NCBI RefSeq assembly: GCF_019059575.1
Contig: NW_024882773.1
Location: 124,001 to 188,000, forward strand
Length of the DNA: 64,000 nucleotides
DNA from: Amphibalanus amphitrite
Lineage: Eukaryota > Arthropoda > Thecostraca > Balanomorpha > Balanidae
Direction: 5' to 3'
The translations under genes and the position numbers were made by a program. The notes under the pieces were generated by a model. That model did not search any database. It saw only the letters and a list, made by a program, of their open reading frames with translations, and was not told where the DNA came from. Numbering within the stretch: the first letter of the stretch is position 1; every line of letters starts with the position of its first letter. Of the stretch, positions 19,896 to 30,204 are shown piece by piece.

Positions 19896-22800
19896 TCAGA
19901 TCGAGTAGATTACTTGGAATTTGATTGAACGGATAAAGGAAAAGATGTTGCCAGATAAAACCCAGGGTGACTCGTCACCCAGCAAGTGGCGGACGGTGAT
20001 ATCCGGAGCGATGCGGCCCAGGTAGCGAGTCCGGTCCGGTTCCAAGCGTCGACAAGATAAAAGCACGTGGGCGACGGTGAGAGGCACGGCGCACCCGCCG
20101 CAAACGGGCTGCTCATCTCCGCGGAGAAGGTGGCCATGCGTCGCATACGTATGACCGATGCGGAGCCTGCATAAAATCACTTCGTTTGACCTGTTGTCTT
20201 GCGAGCAAGACCTCCAATGCTCCAGAGTCGGCTTCACCTCTCGGAGCTTCCTGCCTCCACGCAGGCGCCACTCTGCCTGCCACTCCGTTAGAATAAAAGA
20301 TCGTACAGCAGGGTAAAAATCACGCGCCGGCAATGGCAACCGACGAGTGCAGGGTGCTGCAGCAGCACGCCTTGCAGCCGCGTCTGCCAGCTCATTGCCA
20401 TGAACGCCAACGTGACTGGGAATCCAGCAGAACTGAACAGATTTACCCGATTGTTCTACTGACTGAAGCCGAGCTAAAATGTCTTGAACGATCGGGTCGG
20501 CTGGATTAAAACTCCGCAGGGCCAACAGGCTGCTTAGGGAGTCCGATAAAATCAAGTAAAAAGGTCCGTCCGATACCTCAATAAAACACAAAGCCTTCTC
20601 GATGGCAACAAGTTCCGATGAAAACACCGAGGCGAAAGATGGCAACGAAAATGAACGGGTATCGTCGCCAGCGACGAAAGAACAGCCCGCTCCCTCAGGT
20701 GTTTTAGAGCCGTCTGTGAATACAGGAATAAAACCATCGTAAGAGGCAAGGTGTTCCAAGGCTCGGACTCGTGCCTCTGCAGGCAGCAACTTGCCCTTTG
20801 GAACTGCAGAAAGCGAAAGATCCACTTGTGGACTGACACTTTTCCACGGTGGAGGGGGCGCAGCCCAGGTACGACGAACGTTACGCAATGCTATGTCAGC
20901 TATTGAAAACAGTTCTTTCATGCGCACTCCGAACGAGGGTCGTAACCTTCCGTTACATCGGGTGGCATGCCGTGAAAAAACGTATGGGTACGTCGGGTGC
21001 ATAGGAAATTGGCGCAGTTTCAGCGCGTACCGCATACCCAACATCTGACGGCGGAGTGAAAGTGGCGGTTCATGCGCCTCAGCAAGAATGCTGCTCCTGG
21101 GCGAGGTGCGGAATGCTCCGGTGGCTACTCGGAGTGCTGCATGATGGACTGTATCCAGGACCCTCTTGCTAGATTCACTCGCTGAATCGTAGACAAAAGA
21201 AGCGTAATCTAGCTTCGATCGTACAATAGATCGATATAGAAGAAGAAGGGTCCTGCGGTCCGCACCATAAGATGTGCGGGCGACACATTTTAAAACGTTC
21301 AGGGATTTAAAACATCGTTCCCGAAGCGTTCTAAAATGTTCTTTATACGTTAAACGACTGTCAAAAAAGATCCCAAGAAACTTCGCCACCGGACGAGTAG
21401 GAATCACCTGTCCATAGAGCTGGATTCCCAAGGGAAGGTCGCCGCAGCGGCGGCGGCAAAAGTGCATAGCGACGGTCTTCGTTGTTGAAAAACGAAGACC
21501 GTTGTCACGACTCCATCTCTCCAACCGCGTCACTGCAAGCTGCAGCTGTCTGGCCATATGCCGAGCGCTTGAAGCGGCAAACCAAATGGCAAAATCATCC
21601 ACGAAGAGCGATCTACCGATCGAGACCGGCAGATCATCAGCGATGTCATTAATCGCCACTGCAAAGAGAGCCACACTAAGCACCCCGCCCTGGGGAACTC
21701 CGTTCTCTTGAGTAAAACTGCTCGAAAGACTACTGCCAACTCGGACTTTGAACCGACGACCCGATAAAAAGTTCTTAATAAAGAGGCCCATCCGGCCGCG
21801 TATGCCGTACTTGTGTACTTTGGAAAGTATTCTGTGTCGTAACACTGTATCATAGGCCGCCTCAATATCAAAGAACAGTGCTCCAAGGTGCTTCTTTTCA
21901 GTAAAACAGGTGCGTATCTCGGTGTCGAGGGCTAAAATGTGGTCAACAGGGCTGCGGTGCTTTCTAAGACCGCACTGGGCGTTTGTAAAAACACCGTGAT
22001 GTTCCAAAAACCAGCTAAGACGCACATTGACCATCTTCTCCATCAGCTTTGAAAGCGATGATGTGAGAGAGATGGGCCGATAGTGGAGAGGGTCATGTCC
22101 CGACTTGCCAGCCTTCAAAATAGGAATGATAGTGGCTTCCCACCAGGTCTCAGGGAAAGTGCCAGTCTCCCAAAGCGAATTGAAAGTTGCTAGCAGCGCC
22201 TCGAGGGCAACTGCTGGGAGATGACGGAGCATGTCGTTGTGGACAGCATCCGGACCTTCTGAGACACTGCGCAACGAGCTGATGGCAGACGTGAGCTCAG
22301 CCATAGAGAAAGGCTCATTGTACATCGAATTTTCAGCTGTGCTGAAGTCCACGGCGGCTGGTGCAGGTCGTGAGGACGGCTCTCCTCGGCAGCGCTGATA
22401 GAGTGCACGGCCTATCGTCTCTGCGACGTGTAAAGGGTGGGATATGTCCGTGTTGTTCACTCTTAAAACCGGAAGCGGAACAGAGCTGAACCGGCCTTCA
22501 ATGCGCTTCATGCGTGCCCATATCTGGGTCGTAGGAGTAAAACGGTTTAGGGAACTCACGTACGTGCGCCATGAAACAGCCTTTGCCTCTTTTAAAACGC
22601 GACGGGCAAAAGCCCGCGCTTTCTTAAAAGCGATGAGGTTCTCAGTAGTACTACTCCGGTCAAACTTTCTAAAAGCGCGCTTCCTGGCACGAATCGCATC
22701 TCCGCATTCCTTGGTCCACCACGGGACCGGAGGACGACGAGGCTGACTCGACGTCTTGGGTATGCACCCGTTTGCGGAGTCAATGAGTAAACATGTAAAA

Positions 22801-23699
22801 TCATCTGTAGACATCACAGAGGCGTCGGCTCTGGATAAGACCGTGGCCTCTACGGCGGCCTGGAATTCGCCCCAGTCGGCCTTCCGAACATTCCACCTAG
22901 GTGGACGGTTGCCTGACACTGGGGACTCCTGGTGCTCCAGCCACACTGGGAAGTGGTCGCTCCCGAGTGGGTCGTCATGGACGGACCAGGTAAGAAGCTG
23001 AGCTAGCCGCGGACTGACTAAGCTCAGGTCCAGAGCCGATGTTTGACCGGAGGGTGTTGTAAAATGGGTGCGCTGTCCTGTATTTAAAATACACAGCGCC
23101 TCATCGCGGATAAAAGATTCTAAAAGTCGACCACGAGTGCCAGTCGTGTCGCATCCCCACGCCAGGCTATGGGCATTAAAATCGCCGACTACCAGGACCG
23201 GAGGTGGAAGCTCATCGACAAGCCGATGCAGCTCAACCACCGGGAGCGCTATACCTGGTGGTAGGTATAAAGAGCACACTGTCAGTTCCCGGTGGTTGAA
23301 ATCAACTCTGGCGGCCACCGCCTGCAGGGGAGTCTGCAGCGGCACCTGGCGAGCAGGTACGCTGTGGTGAACCGCCAGAAGCACACCTCCATGGGCAATG
23401 GTAGGGGTGTCCAGGTCTCTTCTAAAAACAGAGTAGCCCTTGATGGCAAAGGTAACGTTTGGCGCTAGCTTGGTCTCCTGGAGACCTAAAACAAGGGGTG
23501 TGCGCCAACGGATAAGAGACTGTAGGTCCTGGTAGTTGGCCCGGAGGCCTCTACAGTTCCACTGTAGAATAAAAGGCGTGGTTAAAAAGGCGCAAAAAGG
23601 GCGCGTATAACATGAGGCAAAGGCGCACACAGATACCTGACTGACCACAAAAAAAAGGTAAAAAGCACCGAGAGAAATGCACCTGGTAAAAAAGCGCAA
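19896..23699 (-). CDS. LINE ORF2: AP endonuclease, reverse transcriptase, RNase H
   Basis: The frame of up to 1267 codons begins after an upstream stop. No ATG lies ahead of the endonuclease, so the true start is unknown, and coordinates give the open region from a TTG. The endonuclease (about residues 43-265) shows QWNCRGL, LGLQETKL, GDFNAHSLAWG and SDHFPV. Reverse transcriptase shows GVPQGGVLS and FVDD near residue 698. RNase H (about 990-1105) shows FTDGSK, SSELVAIEKAL, LSDSLSSLL and IPSHVGVHGNELAD. A C-terminal CxxC...H...C motif is near 1190-1210. The protein nicks the target and copies the LINE RNA into DNA. The stop of ORF1 is 50 bases upstream, which suggests re-initiation or another non-canonical start. 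Confidence 0.92.
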   Translation of the reverse strand: MRFFTRCISLGAFYLFFVVSQVSVCAFASCYTRPFCAFLTTPFILQWNCRGLRANYQDLQSLIRWRTPLVLGLQETKLAPNVTFAIKGYSVFRRDLDTPTIAHGGVLLAVHHSVPARQVPLQTPLQAVAARVDFNHRELTVCSLYLPPGIALPVVELHRLVDELPPPVLVVGDFNAHSLAWGCDTTGTRGRLLESFIRDEALCILNTGQRTHFTTPSGQTSALDLSLVSPRLAQLLTWSVHDDPLGSDHFPVWLEHQESPVSGNRPPRWNVRKADWGEFQAAVEATVLSRADASVMSTDDFTCLLIDSANGCIPKTSSQPRRPPVPWWTKECGDAIRARKRAFRKFDRSSTTENLIAFKKARAFARRVLKEAKAVSWRTYVSSLNRFTPTTQIWARMKRIEGRFSSVPLPVLRVNNTDISHPLHVAETIGRALYQRCRGEPSSRPAPAAVDFSTAENSMYNEPFSMAELTSAISSLRSVSEGPDAVHNDMLRHLPAVALEALLATFNSLWETGTFPETWWEATIIPILKAGKSGHDPLHYRPISLTSSLSKLMEKMVNVRLSWFLEHHGVFTNAQCGLRKHRSPVDHILALDTEIRTCFTEKKHLGALFFDIEAAYDTVLRHRILSKVHKYGIRGRMGLFIKNFLSGRRFKVRVGSSLSSSFTQENGVPQGGVLSVALFAVAINDIADDLPVSIGRSLFVDDFAIWFAASSARHMARQLQLAVTRLERWSRDNGLRFSTTKTVAMHFCRRRCGDLPLGIQLYGQVIPTRPVAKFLGIFFDSRLTYKEHFRTLRERCFKSLNVLKCVARTSYGADRRTLLLLYRSIVRSKLDYASFVYDSASESSKRVLDTVHHAALRVATGAFRTSPRSSILAEAHEPPLSLRRQMLGMRYALKLRQFPMHPTYPYVFSRHATRCNGRLRPSFGVRMKELFSIADIALRNVRRTWAAPPPPWKSVSPQVDLSLSAVPKGKLLPAEARVRALEHLASYDGFIPVFTDGSKTPEGAGCSFVAGDDTRSFSLPSFASVFSSELVAIEKALCFIEVSDGPFYLILSDSLSSLLALRSFNPADPIVQDILARLQSVEQSGKSVQFCWIPSHVGVHGNELADAAARRAAAAPCTRRLPLPARDFYPAVRSFILTEWQAEWRLRGGRKLREVKPTLEHWRSCSQDNRSNEVILCRLRIGHTYATHGHLLRGDEQPVCGGCAVPLTVAHVLLSCRRLEPDRTRYLGRIAPDITVRHLLGDESPWVLSGNIFSFIRSIKFQVIYSI

Positions 23700-23749
23700 T
23701 AGCGCGAAAAAGATAAAAGGATAAAAGAGGAAATGACTAGACTGAAGGA

Positions 23750-25465
23750 CTAGACTAGGTCCTCTAACTCCGAGGAGGCGCTCCCCCCGTAGCGGATACG
23801 GGGGTGCCCTGAGCCCTCTCGGTGAAGCCTCCCTTCAGCAGAGGCAGATCGGGCATGGCTCGGGCCCGGCTGGGGCCTTTTCGACCGGGGGGCGTCGCCC
23901 TCCGAAGGTGACCAGCTCGGGGGCGTCTGCCGCTTGGCGAGGCGCCCTGGAGCCGCGGAGGGCTGTTGCCGCCCCGACGGGGATGTCGAGGCGGCGGCCT
24001 GTGTCCTCGACACAGGCGTCTCTGGCAGCGGCGGTGGTGGCCGCCGCTGCGGAGGTGGAGGAGGCGGCGGGGGACCCATGATGGGCCGAGTCCCCGCCTC
24101 AGGTGTCTCCGGGGTGTCAGCGGCGACAGCCGCATTGGCACTCCCGGAGGCGGAGTCGGCAGACGAGGCTTCCTTAGCCTCGAGGGCCTTCTGGACGAGG
24201 CGAGCCCTCCTCGCCTCACGTGCCCTTCTCTCCTCCTCCCCCCGCCGCAGAGCCTCCTGCACCGCCGTAGACGGTCGGGGGCGGGGCGGGGTGGGTGGCG
24301 CCTTACCCTGCGCCGGGGGGCGCCGACCACCCTGTCGGCGCTGGACGACGGTCCAATCGTCTCCATTACCGTTCGCGGCTGGAGCGGGACTGGGTGGACC
24401 CCACACTGACTCTTGAGCAGCCTGCTCTGTGTTGCTCGGCGGCGCACGAGGCGCCGTGTTGTCCGCTGAGTCACCAGTGGCTACGACGGTGAGGCCGAAT
24501 CGTTTGAGAAGCTGCACGAGCTGTGCTACGCTCATCTGGGAGGCATCGGTAGAGTTTGTGACTCTCACCTTCTGGGCATACGAGGTCTTCGGGTGACTCT
24601 GGTTGTACACCTCCCGGGCCTCTTTGAAAGACAGATTTCTGGTAGCCTTGATGGTTATGATCTCTTTCTCCTTGACGTATGCAGGGCAAGACCTATCATA
24701 CGCGGAGTGCGGCGTCTGCCCCTCTCCGCAGTTGACGCATCGGGGGGTCTCCGAGTCACAGGTTTCGTCAGTGTGGTCCTGCGAAGCACACTTGGAGCAC
24801 GTGGGTCTTCCTCGGCAGTTGTCCTTTGTGTGGCCGAAACGTTGGCAGCGGAAGCAGCGCATGGGCGCTGGGACGAAAGGCCGCACGCGAACCTTCACGT
24901 AGCCCACGCGAATCTCACTCGGCAAGTCGGTAGAGTCAAATGTCAGAATGATGTTGTTGGTCGAGACCGTGCCTCTCTTCGTCATGATGCGGCGAGCCGC
25001 TGTCACGCCGAAATCGGCGAGCCCGTCCGCAATATCCTCGTCGCTCACTCCCCTCAAATCGAAACAGTTAATGACCCCTCGTGAGGAGTTCTTAGAACGG
25101 TGGGGCTCCACTGTAAGCGGGATGGAAACGAGCCTCCGGCCGGATGCCCGTCCCTCGGAGAACACGAAGCGAGTAGCGTCCAATGCTTTCGCCGCCTCCT
25201 CGCTTTTCCTGAACTCGACCTCCAGCGCGCCATCACGCATCCGGTCACAACGAACTATCGAACCGAACCGGTCGCAGCCATCCTTCCGCTGGAAGGGCGA
25301 CAGAGAGCTCAGCTCCCTGTCTGCGCTCCGGAAGATGAGGATCTTAGGAGATCGTGGACCTTTTTCAAGCACCGTTCGCCTGTCGGCCGAGGCCAACGGG
25401 CGAGGATCGGCCGAGGCCGAAGGATTGGTAAGAGTGGGGGAAGGGGGGTTGGTCGAGTTATCCAT
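23750..25465 (-). CDS. LINE ORF1: gag-like protein with CCHC knuckles
   Basis: The first ATG of the frame is at 25465 and gives 571 aa. An RNA-binding-like region (about 65-190) precedes three zinc knuckles (about 202-260: CFRCQRFGHTKDNC, CSKCASQDHTDETC, CVNCGEGQTPHSAYDRSC). The rest is a proline/arginine-rich low-complexity tail with a run of ten prolines. ORF1 proteins of I and Jockey elements coat the element RNA. Overlapping open frames on the other strand are shadows of its GC-rich tail. Confidence 0.88.
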   Translation of the reverse strand: MDNSTNPPSPTLTNPSASADPRPLASADRRTVLEKGPRSPKILIFRSADRELSSLSPFQRKDGCDRFGSIVRCDRMRDGALEVEFRKSEEAAKALDATRFVFSEGRASGRRLVSIPLTVEPHRSKNSSRGVINCFDLRGVSDEDIADGLADFGVTAARRIMTKRGTVSTNNIILTFDSTDLPSEIRVGYVKVRVRPFVPAPMRCFRCQRFGHTKDNCRGRPTCSKCASQDHTDETCDSETPRCVNCGEGQTPHSAYDRSCPAYVKEKEIITIKATRNLSFKEAREVYNQSHPKTSYAQKVRVTNSTDASQMSVAQLVQLLKRFGLTVVATGDSADNTAPRAPPSNTEQAAQESVWGPPSPAPAANGNGDDWTVVQRRQGGRRPPAQGKAPPTPPRPRPSTAVQEALRRGEEERRAREARRARLVQKALEAKEASSADSASGSANAAVAADTPETPEAGTRPIMGPPPPPPPPQRRPPPPLPETPVSRTQAAASTSPSGRQQPSAAPGRLAKRQTPPSWSPSEGDAPRSKRPQPGPSHARSASAEGRLHREGSGHPRIRYGGSASSELEDLV

Positions 25466-26462
25466 GGAGTGTGCTTGGTCTCCGCCAGCTCGGCCGCCGA
25501 CGCTCCGCAACGGCGCCGCTACAAGGCCTGGGACGGCCGAGCTGACTGTACGGGACTTGGCGGCACCTTCCGCGGGGGAGAGAGAGACTCACCACCCCCC
25601 ACGGTCGGATACCGCCTCCTCCCTTGACGCCTAGCCGAGTCACCGCCAGGGGCAGCGACAGATCAGTCCCACCGACGGAGGACGAGCACAAGTGCCCGAA
25701 CCCCGCCGGCGACACCTCTCAGACACCACCCCCGGCGGCGTCACGACTGGGAATGGCTCCTCAAGTGCGGCGCCCCACTGAGTGTCCCGCCCTTACAGAA
25801 CTCAGGGCCAAAGAGGCGTGTTGCCCAGCCACCGCGACTGGCTCCGCACGGTGGGGGGCTCAACCTCCAGGATCCCGTTGTCCTGGGGTACGGGTCGGCT
25901 CGCCTAGCCTAGTAAAACCGGCTGGTACCCGAGGGGACGCCACTCCCCTTACACTAGCCCAACTCGGCTGTGTTCCTGCGGGTGCAAAAACAACGAAAGA
26001 GGTAGGAAAAGAATCATAAAGCTGTGATCGAAAGAAACGCGGACATCCGGTGAAAAGCAAAGCAAAAGCAAACAGAGACCGCTCAAGAGAAACAAAACCA
26101 CGAAAACCAAGAAAAGTCGGGCCGTACCATCTGTCCAACCAGCGATCAAAGCAAGTCGCAAGCAAGCATGGGTCAAGCTGGGGCCGAGGGGGCGCTACTC
26201 CCCTTGCTGGCCGAGGCCAAGGCCGCCGCGGGGCAAAGGCCCAAGGAACCCAGTCCGACAGCGACCCCGGCCACTGCCAACCCCCTGCGGGGCCAATCCT
26301 GCAGACAATCCATCCAAGCAAGGCAAGTCCAGGTCAAAACGCGCGTCAAGCTGGGGCCGAGGGGGCGCTACTCCCCTTACTGGCCGAAGTCACAGCCGCC
26401 GCACAGCCGGAGCCAGACCCCGGCTAAGCAGCAGCTCTGACCACGGTCAGCCCCCTGCGGGG

Positions 26463-26478
26463 AAACTTGACCTTTTTC
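26463..26478. repeat. Target-site duplication of the LINE, right copy
   Basis: An exact copy of 19632-19647, which fixes the 5' end of the LINE at 26462. Confidence 0.9.
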
Positions 26479-26683
26479 AAAGAACTTACCGTTTGGAAAA
26501 TTTTGACGAGCCGTGCATTGCAACCTCTCTCTTAGCTCTAGGAGCATTTTCGTTTAGGTTGTTGGTTAAAAAAAAATTAAAACCTTAGCTCGTGGTCTTT
26601 GACCAGGGGCCGTATTCACGTCGACTTCGTAAGTCGATTTTCTTTCGTAAGTATAATTTGGTATTCACGTCAATAAGTACCCA

Positions 26684-27712
26684 GGGCTTTCAAGGTTGGG
26701 TCACCAGGTCACGTCAAGTGACCTCACCTCAGAAAAAGTTTCAACCCTCGTCAGAGCTACAGCGGCTGAACGATCGCCTTACAACTTTCAGCAATTGATA
26801 AGAGTAACAGTATGTACAAAATGTTTATCTCGGAATTTTGATTTCGGTGACCTAAGGTCAGGTCACTTTGCGACCTCTCTATTACCTATAAGTCAATGGG
26901 AGAAAATTGAAATGGGCCTCTTGTGGACGAATGGTGTTCAAAAACCTCTCAAACATCGGTTCATGGGTAAAAATGACACACTGAATCGGAAAAATGCACC
27001 TGTGACCCCTCTGTGTGCCCCTGAGGTCATCTCAGGTCATGAACGGTCACCAGCAGTTTTTTTGCTACAACTTTTGATAAAGACGTGCTAGAGCGATGAA
27101 AACACGTCAGATGTATTCAGCTCGATGATACGGATCGACTGATTTGCAACATGACCCTTTCCGGTCAGGTCATGACCTTGACCTGAGGTCAAATTTTCAA
27201 AATGACCTTTCAAGGTCAAATTATAGTTCATTCGACGCGTCTCAACTGGAGGAGCACGATGCTGGCAAAAGTAATGTCATGGCTCTTTTGAATCAAAAGT
27301 TATTGCCGAAAAAAATGCTTTTCGTAAAAACGGCTATGTTTGGAGTTTTTGCCCTCTGGAGGCTTAAACGTTGACCTGAGGTCAAATCTGAGAGCATTGC
27401 TCAGAAAGGTCTGTAGAAGGGCTATCTAATGCGCTTTTTCGAGGCGCTGTAGCTCTATTGGTTCCCGAGTTAGCCGTCGGCAGTTTCCAAAATTGTTGAA
27501 ATGGCCTACATTTGACCGGTGACCTCTGTGGCGATCTGACCTTTGACCTGACCCAAAAAATGACAAGTGTTTCCGTCATTATTTTTGACGCTCTTTCGAA
27601 TTCCGCTTATGCGTGTCGCTACGTGGCCCAGGGGCCGAGTAAAACGGGGGGTGTTCAGACACCCCCCCCCCGGTCCGGCGCGGAAGTCGCGGAGCACCGG
27701 CCCGGCGCGGGT
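26684..27712. mobile_element. TTAA-type AGGTCA element, copy 2, left end missing
   Basis: The sequence follows copy 1 (17.78-18.8 kb) in the same orientation: GGTCACCAGGTCAC, then TCAATGGGAGAAAATTGAAA, then GTAGCTCTATTGGTTCCCGA. It ends in the GGTGTTCAGACACCCC palindrome and a GCCC-rich terminus followed by TTAA (27713-27716). The left terminus is replaced at about 26684 by an unrelated stretch starting CAGGGGCCGTATTCACGTCG, which may be another MITE end. It has no coding capacity. Confidence 0.7.
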
Positions 27713-28017
27713 TAAGTATATTGCTGGCCTTGATCATGCTATCAGTACCTTTACGTGGGTGTAAAAATTAAGTGCCAGGCGAGTACAAATAGTAATATGC
27801 TACAGCGGACACATTTTGATATGAAACGTGAGCGAAAATAGGCGTGACGGAAAAGTATTTGACGAATACCTGTCCGGCTTTGGTCGTGGAATTTGGATGA
27901 TGCCAACAGCCTGGAGTCGCGAAGTCTGAACTGGGAAGTCAGGAGTCTGTGCCTACATTCGCATGTGGTGAGCTCCGTTCGCTGACTCGATGCATGGCAG
28001 CATTATGTCGGTCAGTG

Positions 28018-28049
28018 TATAAAACCTACTTGTGTGGAAATTGTCATGC
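28018..28049 (+). promoter_or_regulatory. Candidate TATA/initiator for the small secreted protein gene
   Basis: TATAAAA at 28018-28024 is followed 28 bases downstream by TCAT (A at 28046). The predicted 5' UTR to the ATG at 28288 would be about 240 bases. This is supported only by spacing and by the gene found downstream. Confidence 0.4.
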
Positions 28050-28287
28050 ATGGTTTGGCTGTGTCGCAGTCCACCGACCCGCCACCGCTACATATTCAAC
28101 ATCGATTATCGTGACCCTGAAAACGGCACAGGGTGACCGTGAAAAGGGCCCCCGAATTCTGAGGGGCCAGAATATTTACCGGACCTCCGGCTCGGCATTG
28201 GTGCGACTGTTGTGTCATGTCCGGTGACAAAAGTCAGTCGAGGGTTCGACCTCTGACCAGTTGAAGCCGCAGACCCACGGAGGCAGG

Positions 28288-30204
28288 ATGGCTGGCAGCT
28301 ACCTTCCTTCGACCAGGGTCGCTCGACTGAGCCTGGTAGGTGAATCAGCCGAGCTTGGTAGGTGAATCAGCCGGTTCATTTGTTTAGTTGTGACTGGTTG
28401 CTTCTCAGTTTTGCTTAAACTGGCAATTTAATACCAACGAAGAACCGGTGTCAGTGTGCATGTGAATGGAGTTTTTTTTTCTTGCGCATGGCTTAACCCT
28501 CGCCCGTATTGGTGTTTTTCCAGCCGCGAACGTATAAGGGGGGTCCGTTTAACCCCCCCCCCCCCTTTGCTGTTTCGCCCCTGATCGAGCTAGAGCTTCG
28601 CGGAAAAAAAAACGAGCGTGTTGCCCGTGACGAGAGGAAGCCGATGATGCCTAATTTTAAGGTCCTAGGTCATTGGTTGACCTTGCAGGTCAGGTCAATG
28701 ACCCAAAAGTCGGGAAAATCGGAACCTGTTAGAACGTCGTAAAGTGTGGCTGCTATGGGGTTTTTCGGGGCGCTGATCACGCATATCATGTTAGTTTTGA
28801 TCACAGATGATGTCTTTATGCATTTAGTCCAGGTCGGGTCAGGTCAGGTCAGGTCAACCAGTAGGGCTCCTGCCGGGTATTCCTAGTAGGTGTCAACCGC
28901 CTCTGACAGCTTCATAACATGTTACGAAGGCACCAAAACTTTTTCGTAAATGTTCATATGGTTGCTAAATTCGAATTCAGCTCCAAAAACTGGCCTAGAA
29001 ACATGTAAAACTCGAAAAAGTGAACCGAGGTCACCAAAGGTCAATGACCTAACCTGACCTTCAGGTGACCTTGACACCTACCCTAATGCATGGGGACAAC
29101 ATCATATCACATGTTTGAACGCTTGAAACCACGAAAAGACTGCAAACGCGCGGCTAATGCGAGCCGACATACGCCGAATCGCGATTCTGGCCAAACATGG
29201 TCTCGAAAAGTAGGTCACAGGTCAAAGGTCATTGGGGTCAGGGTCATGAAATTTTCAGGGTAGGTGTAAAATTGATTAACGCGAGGGTACTGAAAGTTTC
29301 GTCGCGATCGGCCGCTTTTTACGCGAGTTATTCGCGAAAAACCATGGCAGGGGTCCGTTCGACCCCCCCCCCCCCCTATACGGGCGAGGGTTAAGCTTCA
29401 AATTATTTCCAAATATACCAATTATTTTAATAATATGTTTATGAAATACCTGATTATACATATCTCTTAAATTATCAGAATTAGTCAGTTTTGTTGTCTA
29501 AATAAGCCGATTAGGTACCATTGACCACCTTTGAGGACCATGCTGGAGCAGTACAATGGACTGAAGTGGGCGATTTATCCGAGTGGCACCTTGTGAGAGA
29601 CCCGACTCGTTGACATGTTCTCCTGGGCGGACCGAGCCGCCGGCCGCTTTGCGTTTTAAGGTCGTTTCACACAGCTCAACTTCAGCCCCTGCTGTCAAAT
29701 CCCATTTACCGGACATTCACAAGACTGAGGGCCCCGGCGCGGCTGTAGCCGTCTGTGCCGGCAGTTGACTTTCTAGTCTGTTTTATCTGCTGTGTTCCGA
29801 CGTTTCAATGTGTTGTTTCCCGCCTGTTTCAGCTTCTGGTCGTATTCATTCTCCAGTGCCAGCCGAGCGAAGGCCAACTGTTCGTCGTTCGCCAGCCAGT
29901 GTATGATCCCAACTGGTGGAGAGACAATTCCTACGATTACAGGACTGACAGGGGAGACGACAACGTTTTCGCCACTCAGAGTCAGGAAGACTATAGTGAC
30001 TACACAGACACTCAGCACTCTGAGGACTACCCCACGAAGCAGGTTTCTCCGTGTCTTGGAGCCTCCCAAGGCTTTGAGCTCAGGCCCAGAGCCGCCTTTG
30101 GTTGTGCTTGCCCTCCCGGCATGGAGCCATGTGGCGATGTGTGCTGCAAAACATACAGCCCTCAGCCGAGCTCGGTCGAGCCGTGGTGGGGTCTGGGACG
30201 GTAA
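28288..30204 (+). CDS. Two-exon gene: secreted six-cysteine protein (exons 28288-28335, 29833-30204)
   Basis: Exon 1 starts with ATG in a good context (GGCAGGATGG), codes for 16 residues and ends at a GTAGGT donor in phase 0. Exon 2 begins after the acceptor TTTCAG (29832), also phase 0. Joined, they give 139 aa whose first 30 or so form a classic signal peptide with the core LSLLLVVFILQC. The mature part starts near QLFVVRQPVYD and has an acidic, tyrosine- and serine-rich stretch (about 45-85), which could be sulfated or mineral-binding (inference). A C-terminal knot-like cluster CACPPGMEPCGDVCCK makes six cysteines with the upstream one. I recognise no family. The intron of 1497 bases holds a TTAA element. 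The way the split signal peptide becomes whole on splicing is the main support. Confidence 0.68.
28497..29390. mobile_element. TTAA-flanked AGGTCA element, copy 3, inside an intron
   Basis: TTAA at 28493-28496 and at 29391-29394 border the inverted termini CCCTCGCCCGTAT (13 bp, perfect). Just inside lies a G/C palindrome around GGTCCGTT. The interior is AGGTCA-rich, includes a GGTCAGGTCAGGTCAGGTCA run near 28836, and has two perfect AGGTCAATGACCY inverted repeats (28692-28704 and 29038-29050). It has no coding capacity. The termini differ from copies 1 and 2, so this is a related but separate family. Confidence 0.8.

Larger units (their letters stand above)
19648..26462 (-). mobile_element. 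Full-length I-type LINE
   Basis: The 6.8-kb element lies between two identical 16-bp direct repeats. Read on the minus strand it has a 5' region of about 1 kb (26462-25466), ORF1 (25465-23750), ORF2 (23699-19896), a 3' UTR, and a tail of A-rich CAACAA-like repeats at 19648-19665. The 5' region holds a direct repeat: GGGGCCGAGGGGGCGCTACT occurs near 26175 and again near 26355. ORF1 with three zinc knuckles and ORF2 with endonuclease, RT and RNase H are typical of the I group. Both frames are open, so it may be recently active. Confidence 0.92.
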
